Positions 51,835-61,038 of a stretch of DNA of 64,000 nt are shown here, piece after piece (position 1 is the stretch's first letter; each line of letters starts with the position of its first letter). The notes under the pieces are model-generated. The model was not told the DNA's origin and did no database searches. It worked only from the letters and a program-made list of their open reading frames with translations. The stretch is from GCA-2737725 sp965229355 (GTDB lineage: Bacteria > Pseudomonadota > Alphaproteobacteria > Rhodospirillales > Rhodospirillaceae). Where the stretch lies: the NCBI GenBank assembly GCA_965229355.1, contig OZ245869.1, positions 1,922,001-1,986,000 on the forward strand, given 5' to 3'. A program made the position numbers and the translations under genes.

Positions 51835-54812
51835 GCGTCACCGCCTTCACCGCTGGCCCATTCTTTGACACGCGTGAGGTGCTCGTAGTCGCTGTAGCGC
51901 GGGGCGTGTTCCGGGTGCGGGCGGGCTTCGTATTTTGTGTTGGGGTCGTCGAACTTCTCGATCAGATGCTCTAGCCCCGATTTAGCTTCAGCGACAATCT
52001 TCGCAACGTCGCCCTTCACGCCGCGATCTGTGGCACCTTCGTTGCGTCCATGCAAATGCCAGAACGACAGGTCTTCGACCTTTGTTGCAGGCACGCCTTC
52101 AAACCCGTTCATCAGCGCAATCACGCCTTCCAATGGTAATTGGGGCGCAAAGCCTGCTACCACCTCTTTATCAGTCGGTGGCGCGCCGGTTTTGTAATCA
52201 ACAATGGCAATACCGCCACTGCGCAAAATATCGATACGATCCGCTTTCGCCTTCACAACAAAGGGCTTTGTGGATGAGGTGATCGTGGCTTGTCCGTTGC
52301 GTTCCACCAGCGACGATTTGATATCCGCGCGACGTGCGCGTTCGTGGGCGACAAACCAGCGGGCGATACGTTCAAACCGTGGCCACCAGAACGCACGCAC
52401 GGCGGGGCTGACAGTTGATTTTGCGAATAAAGCTTCACCAATCTCCAGTAACGCAGCCTCGCCATTGTCCAGAGGCGTCTTGCTTTCAATGAACTGCTGC
52501 AACGCTTTGTGAATCAGCGTGCCGTAATCAGCCGCGCTTACATCAGCGTCAATCGGGTCTAGCGCCCTCAGTTTTAGAATGTGCCGCGCATAAACCGCAT
52601 ATGGGTCGCGCATCCATGTTTCAATGTGCGTCACGTATAATTCGCGCGGGCGTGCCTCGACAGGTGGGCGCGGGGCCGGTGCGGGCCAGGATTTTGGCGG
52701 TTGCGTGGGCCGCGTGATGCGGTGTGCGTAGTCGAGCCAACGGCTATGGGTGTTTAAAGGCGGCAGTTTCGCTGCTGCAATCACTTGGTCTAAGCGCATC
52801 AACCAACGTGACGGCACGGTCGGTGCGCCTTCGACCTTATGGGCACGGCTGATAATCACGCGCGGGCTGCACAATGACTCTGCAATGTCGTGCGCAGATT
52901 GGCCGATGCGTTGCTCAGGGCTCGCAAGCCCGCATTTATCGCGCATCGGACGACTGAGCCATGGGTCAGGCTTTGGCTCGGTGGGCCACGTGCCTTCGTT
53001 TAAGCCCGCCAAAATAAGAACACCGAAGCGTTGCAGGCGTGCTTCTAAAGGCCCCAAGATTCTCAAGCGTGGATGTTTGCCAAATCGCGGACGTACAATG
53101 CGGCCCTTAATCAGCGTGGCAAACAAAGCGGGGTACGACGACGGAGCGATAGCGGGCAGTGCATCACATGCTGCAGCCAATTCAGCGACAAATGTGGCTG
53201 CACTTTCGCCTTCATCACCGGCCCACAGACGCAAAGGCCCCGCAATTTCGTCGGTCGATGCCAACACTTCCGCGCATCGCATATGCGCATCGAGAAGTTG
53301 AGAGACGGCGACCGTGGGTTCGTGCATCAGCACTGTAAAATCCGCCGTGCAATGTTCAAGTCGCGCAATCCAGCGTTCAAGGCGGGTTTTATAATTGTCA
53401 TCTTCAAGCTTCGCGCGTAACCCATCCCACCCTGGCGCAGGTCGCGGACCGCGCAGCAACTCACGCTCGGCCAAGCGGGTTAAATCGCGGAACACGGCAG
53501 GGGCCAGTTCTGCTGCCGCGATGGGGTGCTTGCAGATACTCAGCAGCGGTAAGGGCGCGATATCGCTGGCCACCATCTCAGCGAGCAGACGTAAATATGT
53601 ACCGACAGGTGTCAGCGATAAATCACGGCCTGCGGAATCATCGACATCAATGCCCCAGCGCTCAAGTTCGCCAGCAACGCGTAGCGCCAAGTCGCGATCG
53701 GGTGTGACGAGTGAGCATGTTTGCTCTGGCGTTTCCAACGCTTCGCGCATCGCCATAGCAATCGCACCGGCTTCATCGCGCGATGTCGCCGCCGTGACGC
53801 GTTCAATCCCTGCCAAAGCCTCTGGCGGCAACTTCAGGTCAGTCCACTTTTCTGTTGTGGCTGAAGGCCGCATCAGTTCGGAGACCAAGCGCATGCGGGG
53901 GTCGTTGCGGCTATCTGTGCAACCGGGCCACAGCCGCACCTCATCACGCTCCACACTCAGTTGTGCCAGAAGATGCTTTAAGCCAAACTGCGGATGTGGT
54001 TCGTCAATCTCAGTCCACGATGCATCATCCAACGTGTGATCAAGGCCCGGCAGAACCACACAGCCTTCGGGCATCGTCGCAATGGTTTGCAGTAATGATG
54101 CAGTCGCCGGAATTGTACCGACAGAGCCAGCTGCGATAATTGGCCCTGGCATTTGCCCGGCCATGCTGGCCCACATTTTGGTTTGGGCAGCGAATACGAG
54201 GTTGCGATGTTCGACGGGGTCGACCACGCCTTGCGCGGCCAGAATTTGCGGCCAGTGTTCGGTGATGATTTCGAGAAACTGCAGCGTTTGCTGCCAATGT
54301 ATGGCGTAGTCATCGGGCACAAGATTCTTCAGCGCCGCAAAATCCACGCCTTCTGTTTGCATCGTATCCAGCAGCCGCGCTAACTCGGCCGCTAAAGCAA
54401 CAGCTTGGTCGTGGCTTGTGCCGTCGCGTTTCAAAATCATTGCAGCCAACAAAAGCTGACGACGCAACGGATCAATGGCTGGGGGCAGTTCAATACTGTC
54501 TGCTGCACCAAGGCTTGTGAGCGCGGCCTCGTCCGGGTCGATATCGTTCAGCGGAACAAGCCGCGGCAACAAAACAGGCGTGCCTTGGCCCAGGCGCAAG
54601 AAAGCATCACGCAATGCGCGGCAGGCGCGGCGTGTCGGCATCAACACCGTCATGCGCGCTAAACTTAACGGGTCTTCGCCTGCGTCGGCCTTTAGGCCCA
54701 GTGCTAAAGCTTCAACAAAATGCGCCGTGGCTGGAATTGTAAACACGGCTGCGCGCCCAGCTTTTTTCATCTGGCGCCAAGAGCCGATTGTGCCTGAAAT
54801 CTCAGCGGTCAT
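51831..54812 (-). CDS. addB: AddB subunit of the double-strand break repair complex
   Basis: The 993-residue protein has degenerate helicase motifs (LMPTRRACRALRDAFLRLG, LILAGLNEGTWP, SRAHKVEGAPTVPSRWLMRL in part) and a C-terminal nuclease domain with GGIAIVDYKTGAPP. Bacillus AddB uses four Cys around this domain for an iron-sulfur cluster. I see no Cys in the last 270 residues, so the cluster appears absent here. AddA starts within its stop (ATGA), and its own start overlaps the murU-type gene in the same way, so translation is coupled. Confidence 0.92.
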   Translation of the reverse strand: MTAEISGTIGSWRQMKKAGRAAVFTIPATAHFVEALALGLKADAGEDPLSLARMTVLMPTRRACRALRDAFLRLGQGTPVLLPRLVPLNDIDPDEAALTSLGAADSIELPPAIDPLRRQLLLAAMILKRDGTSHDQAVALAAELARLLDTMQTEGVDFAALKNLVPDDYAIHWQQTLQFLEIITEHWPQILAAQGVVDPVEHRNLVFAAQTKMWASMAGQMPGPIIAAGSVGTIPATASLLQTIATMPEGCVVLPGLDHTLDDASWTEIDEPHPQFGLKHLLAQLSVERDEVRLWPGCTDSRNDPRMRLVSELMRPSATTEKWTDLKLPPEALAGIERVTAATSRDEAGAIAMAMREALETPEQTCSLVTPDRDLALRVAGELERWGIDVDDSAGRDLSLTPVGTYLRLLAEMVASDIAPLPLLSICKHPIAAAELAPAVFRDLTRLAERELLRGPRPAPGWDGLRAKLEDDNYKTRLERWIARLEHCTADFTVLMHEPTVAVSQLLDAHMRCAEVLASTDEIAGPLRLWAGDEGESAATFVAELAAACDALPAIAPSSYPALFATLIKGRIVRPRFGKHPRLRILGPLEARLQRFGVLILAGLNEGTWPTEPKPDPWLSRPMRDKCGLASPEQRIGQSAHDIAESLCSPRVIISRAHKVEGAPTVPSRWLMRLDQVIAAAKLPPLNTHSRWLDYAHRITRPTQPPKSWPAPAPRPPVEARPRELYVTHIETWMRDPYAVYARHILKLRALDPIDADVSAADYGTLIHKALQQFIESKTPLDNGEAALLEIGEALFAKSTVSPAVRAFWWPRFERIARWFVAHERARRADIKSSLVERNGQATITSSTKPFVVKAKADRIDILRSGGIAIVDYKTGAPPTDKEVVAGFAPQLPLEGVIALMNGFEGVPATKVEDLSFWHLHGRNEGATDRGVKGDVAKIVAEAKSGLEHLIEKFDDPNTKYEARPHPEHAPRYSDYEHLTRVKEWASGEGGDA

Positions 54813-55552
54813 GCGCCCGAGACTACACCGGGTTGCGACTGGGCCATACGCGTTAAAATCGCATTGGTGCTGGTGACCGCTTCAGGCGTACCGACGTGAA
54901 ACCATTGGCCATCTTGGGCGACACCCTTAAGACGGCCCGAGGCGATCAAGGGCTCCCAAACCTTATTCATGGAAAAGGGCTCAATCGTCAGGCCCGCAAA
55001 AACATGGGGCCGGATGATTTGCATGCCGGCGTATACATACGGTGCGGCTTTGGCTGTACCACGCCGTGTGAGACGCCCGGCGTCATCCATAAAGAAATCA
55101 CCGGGGCCATCAAACCCATGGGTGTGCTCAATGGGATGCAGTAGCAAAACAACATCCATCGTGTCATCGAACGCATCGCGCAGAATGACGGGGCTGGGCT
55201 TATTGCTGCCAACAGTGAACGCATCGGTGTTGACGGCATAAAACGGCAGATCGCCGATGAGCGGCAACGCTTTCAAGATCCCGCCGCCGGTTTCTAAAAG
55301 TTGTTCGGTTTCATCGGAGATAAAAATCTCAGGGCGGAACCGATGCTTCACATGATTGCGCACCAGCGGTGCCAAGTGATGCACGTTCACCACGGCGCGG
55401 TTTACGCCGGCTTCGGCAAATTCATCCAGTGGCCAATCCATCAGTGCTTTGCCGCCGACTTTAATTAGCGGTTTGGGTAGCGTGTTGGTTATGGGCCGCA
55501 TGCGCGTGCCCAACCCAGCTGCCAAAACCATGGCGGTTTCAATCGTGTTCAT
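54809..55552 (-). CDS. murU: Nucleotidyltransferase, MurU-like (MurNAc-1-phosphate uridylyltransferase)
   Basis: The 247-residue protein opens with AMVLAAGLGTRMRPITNTLPKPL, quoted in part as the LAAGLGTRM loop and PKPL, the nucleotidyltransferase signature. VNVHHLAPLVRNH and the VNTDAF segment bind the sugar phosphate. Relatives include mannose-1-phosphate guanylyltransferases, but the neighbour is an AmgK-like sugar kinase; AmgK and MurU together recycle MurNAc to UDP-MurNAc. The start at 55552 overlaps the kinase by 14 bases. The MurU reading rests mainly on the neighbour. Confidence 0.82.
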   Translation of the reverse strand: MNTIETAMVLAAGLGTRMRPITNTLPKPLIKVGGKALMDWPLDEFAEAGVNRAVVNVHHLAPLVRNHVKHRFRPEIFISDETEQLLETGGGILKALPLIGDLPFYAVNTDAFTVGSNKPSPVILRDAFDDTMDVVLLLHPIEHTHGFDGPGDFFMDDAGRLTRRGTAKAAPYVYAGMQIIRPHVFAGLTIEPFSMNKVWEPLIASGRLKGVAQDGQWFHVGTPEAVTSTNAILTRMAQSQPGVVSGA

Positions 55553-56540
55553 TGACGCTGCGCAGTTCTGGTGGGACATGCGTATCCAACCATTTCTTTA
55601 AGTCAGCCATGACTGGCGCTTGCAGGCATTGGTCCATGTAACGCCACAGGCGCGGCATGTGGACCAGATAATGCGGTTTGCTATCGCGTATTTTCAGTCG
55701 TGCGAAAGTGCCGATTACGCGCACATGGCGCTGTGCGGCCATCACGGCCCACGATGTTGAGAAGGCCTGGCGATCAAGCGTTGGAAACGCGGCCAGATAC
55801 CGCGCCTTCATTTTAGCAACAAGATCAGGGTTGATATCGCGGCGGGCATCTTCAAGCAGTGACATCAAATCGTATGTAATGGGCCCGGCCACAGCATCTT
55901 GAAAATCCAGAATGCCGCACGCTTTCATGCCGTCGCGCTGAAACAAGCCCAGCAAATTATCGACGTGGTAATCGAACAATACCAGTGATGTCGGCACGCC
56001 CCAGGCCTTGGGCAAAATATCACGCCAGATTGCATCAAACTCAGCTTGAGCTTTTTCTGAAATCTTCGCGGCATTCACCAGCGGGCGGTACCACACATTA
56101 ATGCGGTTTACTTCCTCTAACAGGCGCTCATCACCGTAGCGCTTTACGCCGTCTGGGATCACTTGCGCTTGGGGCACTTTATGCAGCGCGATCAGTGCAT
56201 CAATCGCCAGCGCGTACAGTTGTTCTTCGTCGTGCCCGCGTGCCAGCAATCGCGTGTAGGTATCGTCGCCTAAGTCTTCCAGCAACAGCAGGCCCGCATC
56301 AGCATCTTCCGCCCAAACAGCGGGAACCGAGAACCCCAAGCCATGCAAATGTTTGGCGATGCGCACGAAGGGGCGCACATCTTCATGCGGCGGCGGCGCG
56401 TCCATCAAGACGGCGTGCCCCTTTGGGCCTTCCAAGCGATCATATTTCCGGAACGACGCATCCCCTGCCAAGCGCCAGCGTTTGGCATCGCCCCAACCAG
56501 CTTTTTGCAAAAAGCTTTCTATCGTAACGTCACGTGTCAT
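55539..56540 (-). CDS. amgK: Aminoglycoside phosphotransferase-fold sugar kinase, AmgK-like
   Basis: The 333-residue kinase has LAGDASFRKYDRL at the N-terminus (nucleotide loop), FDYHVDNLLGL with the catalytic Asp and GILDFQDAVAGP with the Mg-binding Asp. AmgK proteins phosphorylate MurNAc or GlcNAc at C1, allowing MurU to make UDP-MurNAc and bypass de novo synthesis. The ATG at 56540 overlaps the tsaE stop by 4 bases, which fixes the start. The kinase-MurU-AddB order implies co-translation through the whole operon. Confidence 0.85.
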   Translation of the reverse strand: MTRDVTIESFLQKAGWGDAKRWRLAGDASFRKYDRLEGPKGHAVLMDAPPPHEDVRPFVRIAKHLHGLGFSVPAVWAEDADAGLLLLEDLGDDTYTRLLARGHDEEQLYALAIDALIALHKVPQAQVIPDGVKRYGDERLLEEVNRINVWYRPLVNAAKISEKAQAEFDAIWRDILPKAWGVPTSLVLFDYHVDNLLGLFQRDGMKACGILDFQDAVAGPITYDLMSLLEDARRDINPDLVAKMKARYLAAFPTLDRQAFSTSWAVMAAQRHVRVIGTFARLKIRDSKPHYLVHMPRLWRYMDQCLQAPVMADLKKWLDTHVPPELRSVNEHD

Positions 56541-57013
56541 GAACGGCCTAATGTTGGCAAAAGCGGTTGTAGGCGGGCTTGCCACTGCGCATCGCCTTCA
56601 ATGCTGATGGTGCGCGTGCCCGCCGCAAGCGTGAAGGAAATAGCTAATCTTGAAGCCGGGAGCAAACGCCCCAAACGCTCTGGCCATTCGATCAGGCAAA
56701 TGGAGTCTGCAAAAGCATCTTCAATCCCAAGCTCAACCGCATCATCCGGTTTTGCAAGGCGGTAAAGATCGCAGTGCCACACTTCACCTTTTTTCGTGTC
56801 GTATGTTTGCACCAGTGTAAAAGTAGGGCTGGGCACGTCTTCGTCTGTTTGCGTTAAAGCACGCACAAAGGCGCGCGCAAATGTGGTTTTTCCAGCGCCC
56901 AAATCACCAAACAGCGCCAGCACATCACCTGGCTTTGCGATCTCCGCCAAAGCACCGGCCATGTGGTCTGTATCTGAAAGTGTCGTCAGTGATGAAGTGA
57001 AAATCAAAGCCAT
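56537..57013 (-). CDS. tsaE: tRNA threonylcarbamoyladenosine biosynthesis ATPase TsaE
   Basis: The 158-residue protein has the P-loop GDLGAGKTTFARAFVRAL, then VPSPTFTLVQTY and VWHCDLYRL, and LIEWPERLG, all standard TsaE motifs. It works with TsaB and TsaD to put t6A on ANN-decoding tRNAs. The ATG at 57013 is 4 bases after the stop of the pseudokinase gene; twelve further in-frame codons upstream overlap that gene and are not family-like. Confidence 0.93.
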   Translation of the reverse strand: MALIFTSSLTTLSDTDHMAGALAEIAKPGDVLALFGDLGAGKTTFARAFVRALTQTDEDVPSPTFTLVQTYDTKKGEVWHCDLYRLAKPDDAVELGIEDAFADSICLIEWPERLGRLLPASRLAISFTLAAGTRTISIEGDAQWQARLQPLLPTLGRS

Positions 57014-57017
57014 GAGA

Positions 57018-59384
57018 TTAGGCGCTTGTCGCTTGTGCTGGTGCATCACCCACGGGCAACGACCACGTCAATACCACATGACCATCGACCAACGTTTCCG
57101 TCATCTTATCGTCGTGAGGGCCAGCCATTTTTTTGCAGAAGTCCGTGGCGATGCGCGCGGGCACAACATCTTTCACGTTTTCACCTTCGTACATGATCTG
57201 GAACGAAATGGTGTTGCCCCGGCGTTCGACCATCAGGCCGACTTTGCTGTGTGCGCAGTCAATGGCAGCTCCCACCAGCAGGAATAGCGCGAGTTTCAAG
57301 CGGGAGGCATCAGCTACAATCCAACCTGCTTCGCTGGTGCCGGCAGCAGAAAGTTCTAACCCGCGCAGTTTGGCGTTGGGTGTGAGAAGGCGCATAACGC
57401 GGCCCACCAGTTCACCCACATCCACCGCATCCAAGCGAATGGAATGATTGCTGGGGTTAAAGCCAGTCAAATCTTCAGCGTCTGCCACGGTGTCAGACAG
57501 CGAGCGTGCGAGCCCACCCAAGCCTTGCTCTTTGCCTTTTGCGGCCGCCAAGTTGCTTAAGCGTGACAGATCATTGCCAAGGGCTGTGAACACGCGCGCG
57601 GCAATATCCGATTTTAAGCGCTCGCTTGTCGCTACAGTTTCAGCACGCGCGCGCAAATTTTGCACAGCACGTTCAGGGGCAGAGACGTCGTTGTAGCAGA
57701 ACAACACACCACCATCTGGCAATGGTACGGCCACAAACTCCATCACCGATCCCTTGGCGCGAATAACACGACCTTGCTGCGTCGTGCGGTGTTGTTCAGA
57801 ATTAAGGGCTGCCAGAAGTGTTGCGCGGTGGCGTGCGAAGACAGTCTCATCATCAAACAGCTCGCGGAATGCATCCACAACGCTCACCAGCGTTGGGCTT
57901 TCATCCAATGCGGCTACATTCAATTCCCACATTTCAGCAAAAGCGGGGTTCGCCAATCGCAAGCGGCCTTCAGCACCAAACACCGCAACAGCTTCTTGCA
58001 GGTTATCAATGGTCTCGCGTTGCACGGCGATCAGCGTGTTGTACGAGCGTTCCAAAGCCAATTTGTCGGTGACGTCTTCATACGTCATCAGCAAACCGCC
58101 CATGGGATGCGGGGCGATCGTCCGGCGCAATGTGCCGCCGTCAGGCAAGTGCAGCACGTCTTCTAGCGGTTCCAGCAGCGAATTAAAGCGCGTCAGCTCT
58201 TTGTCTTTAAAGGCGGGGAAGTCGGCCACTTCCGGTAGGCGACGTTGGCTGCGCATCGCATCTAGCACCGCGCCGTATCCAGGCGCTTCGTTCAACCACG
58301 TTGTATCGAGCGTCCACAATTTCGCGAACGCCGCGTTATGGAACGCAAGGCGCATATCGGGCCCGAACACGGCAATGGCTGTCCCTAAGCGCTCTAGCAC
58401 GTCGGCTTGTGCGGCAGCTTCACGCTTCAGTCGCGTTTCAAGCTCTTCTTGCCGTGTGATGTCATAAGCCATCCCCGCAGTCAGACGACCTGTGCCGTCA
58501 GAGAGCAGTGGCGCTTCGGCTTTGGGGTTTGCTCCTTCCACTGTTGCTTTTGTACGAGTGGGCGCCTCGGTGACTTCCATCAAACGGCGGCTACCATCTA
58601 GCACCATGTGGAAGGGATTTTTGCGAATTTCACCGGCGGCGCGCGCCGCTGCAGCAAGTGCGCGCGCTTCGCGCACAGTCACGCGCGGTGCAATTTCGCG
58701 GCCACGCGCAACGATGTCAGCCGCACTTTTACCGTCGACAGCCATCACATAAGCAAGATTGCAGTAGATCAGCGACAGATCGTCATCGCGCACCCACACC
58801 GGCACGTCGATGCTATCAAGGGCGACCTTCATCAGAGCGGCTTCGCGCTTCAATGATGATGTTTCTTCTGTCAACGCTTCAACGGCGGCGGTGTTTTCGG
58901 TGATGTCACTCATCCACACGACATCGGCCAGTGTTTCGCCGTCCTCGGAGACAGCGCGCAAGCCACGCGCATCAATGCGGCGGTTGGTGCCCGTGTGGAT
59001 TAAGCCGAGCCTAAAGCCATTGCCTGTCTCTTTCAGTCGCGCGACAGATTCGCGCAGCATGTCTTGTGACACGGCGTCGAAACCTTCCAGCACGTCCGTA
59101 AAAACAGCATCTCGCCCACGGAGCAAATCCAGCAACACGGCTAACCGGCGTGAGCATTGCTCGTCCGCCGTGTCATCCCCGCGCCTATAGAACCAGGCCA
59201 TGTAGCCTTCGGGCGCGGTATCCAGTGCAGCGGCAAAGGTGTCACGGTTCCGGAGTGCAGCATCGCGCACATTCTCAGCGCGCTTCCAATGCTGGAATTG
59301 GCGCCACAGCACCATCGTTACGGTGGGCACCAGAACGATAATGGCGATCAGGCCGGCAATCAGCGGAAGGTTTACATCATCCAT
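57018..59384 (-). CDS. divL: DivL-position multi-PAS pseudo-histidine kinase
   Basis: The 788-residue protein has an N-terminal membrane span (about residues 6-27), a coiled-coil, about four PAS-like domains (about 45-170, 190-315, 325-445, 455-575), a dimerisation-type helix pair and a C-terminal domain. PAS motifs such as GTAIAVFGPDMRLAFHNAAFA and EAVAVFGAEGRLRLANPAFA (in part) are clear. The H-box region (KSDIAARVFTALGNDL, about 591-606) has Thr600 where kinases have His and Caulobacter DivL has Tyr. The N-box reads FLLVGAAIDCA without Asn, and no DxGxG or GxGLG box is present. Position between tsaE and ahcY matches divL in rhizobia and Caulobacter. The start is uncertain (ATGs at 59429 and 59420 also exist), but a terminator at 59434-59466 favours a downstream start. 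Confidence 0.75.
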   Translation of the reverse strand: MDDVNLPLIAGLIAIIVLVPTVTMVLWRQFQHWKRAENVRDAALRNRDTFAAALDTAPEGYMAWFYRRGDDTADEQCSRRLAVLLDLLRGRDAVFTDVLEGFDAVSQDMLRESVARLKETGNGFRLGLIHTGTNRRIDARGLRAVSEDGETLADVVWMSDITENTAAVEALTEETSSLKREAALMKVALDSIDVPVWVRDDDLSLIYCNLAYVMAVDGKSAADIVARGREIAPRVTVREARALAAAARAAGEIRKNPFHMVLDGSRRLMEVTEAPTRTKATVEGANPKAEAPLLSDGTGRLTAGMAYDITRQEELETRLKREAAAQADVLERLGTAIAVFGPDMRLAFHNAAFAKLWTLDTTWLNEAPGYGAVLDAMRSQRRLPEVADFPAFKDKELTRFNSLLEPLEDVLHLPDGGTLRRTIAPHPMGGLLMTYEDVTDKLALERSYNTLIAVQRETIDNLQEAVAVFGAEGRLRLANPAFAEMWELNVAALDESPTLVSVVDAFRELFDDETVFARHRATLLAALNSEQHRTTQQGRVIRAKGSVMEFVAVPLPDGGVLFCYNDVSAPERAVQNLRARAETVATSERLKSDIAARVFTALGNDLSRLSNLAAAKGKEQGLGGLARSLSDTVADAEDLTGFNPSNHSIRLDAVDVGELVGRVMRLLTPNAKLRGLELSAAGTSEAGWIVADASRLKLALFLLVGAAIDCAHSKVGLMVERRGNTISFQIMYEGENVKDVVPARIATDFCKKMAGPHDDKMTETLVDGHVVLTWSLPVGDAPAQATSA

Positions 59385-59433
59385 GGGGCCAGCAGCGTAT
59401 TCCCAGCGGCGCGACGGCATAGCGCGCATAAGC

Positions 59434-59466
59434 AAAACGGGCCGTTAGGGATGCCCCAACGACCCG
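59434..59466 (-). terminator. Intrinsic terminator after ahcY
   Basis: On the minus strand a 13-position stem (CGGGTCGTTGGGG with CCCTAACGGCCCG, 11 pairs, two mismatches) closes a CAT loop and is followed by TTTT. It ends the ahcY transcript 68 bases past its stop and sits just upstream of the DivL-type gene. Confidence 0.75.
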
Positions 59467-59533
59467 TCCAAAGTGGCTGTGAAAGCCGCTAAGATCAAGA
59501 ATCTTCTAACAGATTCCCGTTTTTAGCTGCTTC

Positions 59534-60931
59534 TTAATAGCGGTAGGTTTCCGGCTTGTACGGACCTTGCTGTTGCACGCCGATGTAGCCTGCTTGCTTT
59601 GGCGACAGCTTGGTTAATTTCGCGCCGACTTTCGCCAGGTGCAACTCGGCAACCTTTTCATCCAGCGTCTTCGGGAGCACGTACACTTGGTTCTTGTAGG
59701 CCTTGCCGTTGGTCCACAATTCGATCTGGGCCAAGGTTTGGTTGCTGAAAGACGCGCTCATCACGAAGCTCGGGTGGCCGGTGGCGCAGCCCAAGTTCAC
59801 CAAGCGGCCTTCAGCCAACAGAATGATGCGCTTGCCATCGGCAAACTCAACTTCGTCCACTTGCGGCTTAATGTTGTGCCATTTGAAATTGCGCAGGCCT
59901 TCAACTTGGATTTCCGTATCAAAGTGGCCGATGTTGCAGACAATGGCGCGGTCTTTCATGTTGCGCATATGATCGACCGTGATGACGTCCAAGTTACCGG
60001 TCGCGGTCACGAAAATGTCAGCCAGTGGCGCTGCATCTTCCATGGTCACGACTTGGTAACCTTCCATCGCTGCTTGCAACGCGCAGATCGGATCAACTTC
60101 GGTTACCATCACGCGGCAGCCAGCTTGGCGCAATGACGCCGCCGAGCCTTTGCCCACGTCACCGAAGCCAGCAACGACAGCAACTTTACCAGCCATCATC
60201 ACGTCGGTGGCGCGGCGGATTGCGTCAACCAAGCTTTCACGGCAGCCGTAAACGTTATCAAATTTGGATTTCGTGACGCTGTCGTTCACGTTGATCGCCG
60301 GGAATGGCAAGCGGCCGTCTTTGGCCATTTGATACAGGCGATGCACGCCCGTGGTGGTTTCTTCCGAAACACCTTTAATGCTGGCCAAGGTCTTCGCATA
60401 CCAACCGGGCTGTTCTTTGTTACGCTTCGTAATGGCCGCGAACAGAATGGTTTCTTCTTCGTTGGTTGGCTTTGCAACCTTGCTCGGGTCTTTCTCGGCT
60501 TCCGCACCCAACACTAGCAACAACGTGGCATCGCCGCCGTCGTCCAGGATCATGTTCGGCGCGCCGCCGTCGGCCCACTCGAAAATCTTGTGGGTGTAAT
60601 CCCAGTATTCTTCCAAGCTTTCGCCCTTCACGGCGAACACCGGTGTGCCAGCCTTGGCAATGGCAGCTGCCGCGTGATCTTGGGTCGAAAAGATGTTGCA
60701 TGACGCCCAACGCACGTCAGCGCCCAAGGCTTTCAAAGTTTCGATCAGCACAGCCGTTTGAATGGTCATGTGCAGCGAGCCAGCAATGCGAGCACCCTTC
60801 AAAGGTTGCTTCGGGCCGTACTCTTTACGGATCGACATCAAGCCCGGCATTTCGATTTCGGCGATGTTGAGTTCTTTGCGACCCCAATCAGCGAGGCCGA
60901 GGTCTTTTACTTTGTAATCGTCGAAGGGCAT
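59534..60931 (-). CDS. ahcY: Adenosylhomocysteinase (S-adenosylhomocysteine hydrolase)
   Basis: The 465-residue enzyme splits S-adenosylhomocysteine into adenosine and homocysteine, clearing the inhibitor of methyltransferases. INVNDSVTKSKFDN has the catalytic Lys and Asp, VAGFGDVGKGSAASLRQAG is the NAD-binding loop, and the C-terminus ends KPETYRY as in the family. The ATG at 60931 gives the usual length and has GGAG upstream; 28 further in-frame codons upstream are not family-like. It has its own promoter and terminator. Confidence 0.97.
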   Translation of the reverse strand: MPFDDYKVKDLGLADWGRKELNIAEIEMPGLMSIRKEYGPKQPLKGARIAGSLHMTIQTAVLIETLKALGADVRWASCNIFSTQDHAAAAIAKAGTPVFAVKGESLEEYWDYTHKIFEWADGGAPNMILDDGGDATLLLVLGAEAEKDPSKVAKPTNEEETILFAAITKRNKEQPGWYAKTLASIKGVSEETTTGVHRLYQMAKDGRLPFPAINVNDSVTKSKFDNVYGCRESLVDAIRRATDVMMAGKVAVVAGFGDVGKGSAASLRQAGCRVMVTEVDPICALQAAMEGYQVVTMEDAAPLADIFVTATGNLDVITVDHMRNMKDRAIVCNIGHFDTEIQVEGLRNFKWHNIKPQVDEVEFADGKRIILLAEGRLVNLGCATGHPSFVMSASFSNQTLAQIELWTNGKAYKNQVYVLPKTLDEKVAELHLAKVGAKLTKLSPKQAGYIGVQQQGPYKPETYRY

Positions 60932-60967
60932 GGAGGGCTCCAAAAGGGCAGGATTTATAAGGTCGGT

Positions 60968-60996
60968 AGAATAGAAATAGTGGGGGCGTATACCAA
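60968..60996 (-). promoter_or_regulatory. Sigma-70-type promoter of ahcY
   Basis: On the minus strand TTGGTA (60996-60991) and TATTCT (60973-60968) are 17 bases apart. The start would be near 60961, giving a leader of about 30 bases. I looked for a SAH or SAM riboswitch in this 107-bp gap and saw none. Confidence 0.5.
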
Positions 60997-61038
60997 GAGC
61001 AGCCCTTTGGCGCAATCTGAAGGGTATGAAGTGGGCTT

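Noticed and set aside
60932..61038. SAM or SAH riboswitch before ahcY
   Set aside because: I looked for the conserved core motifs in the 107-bp leader region and found none; only a normal promoter is visible.
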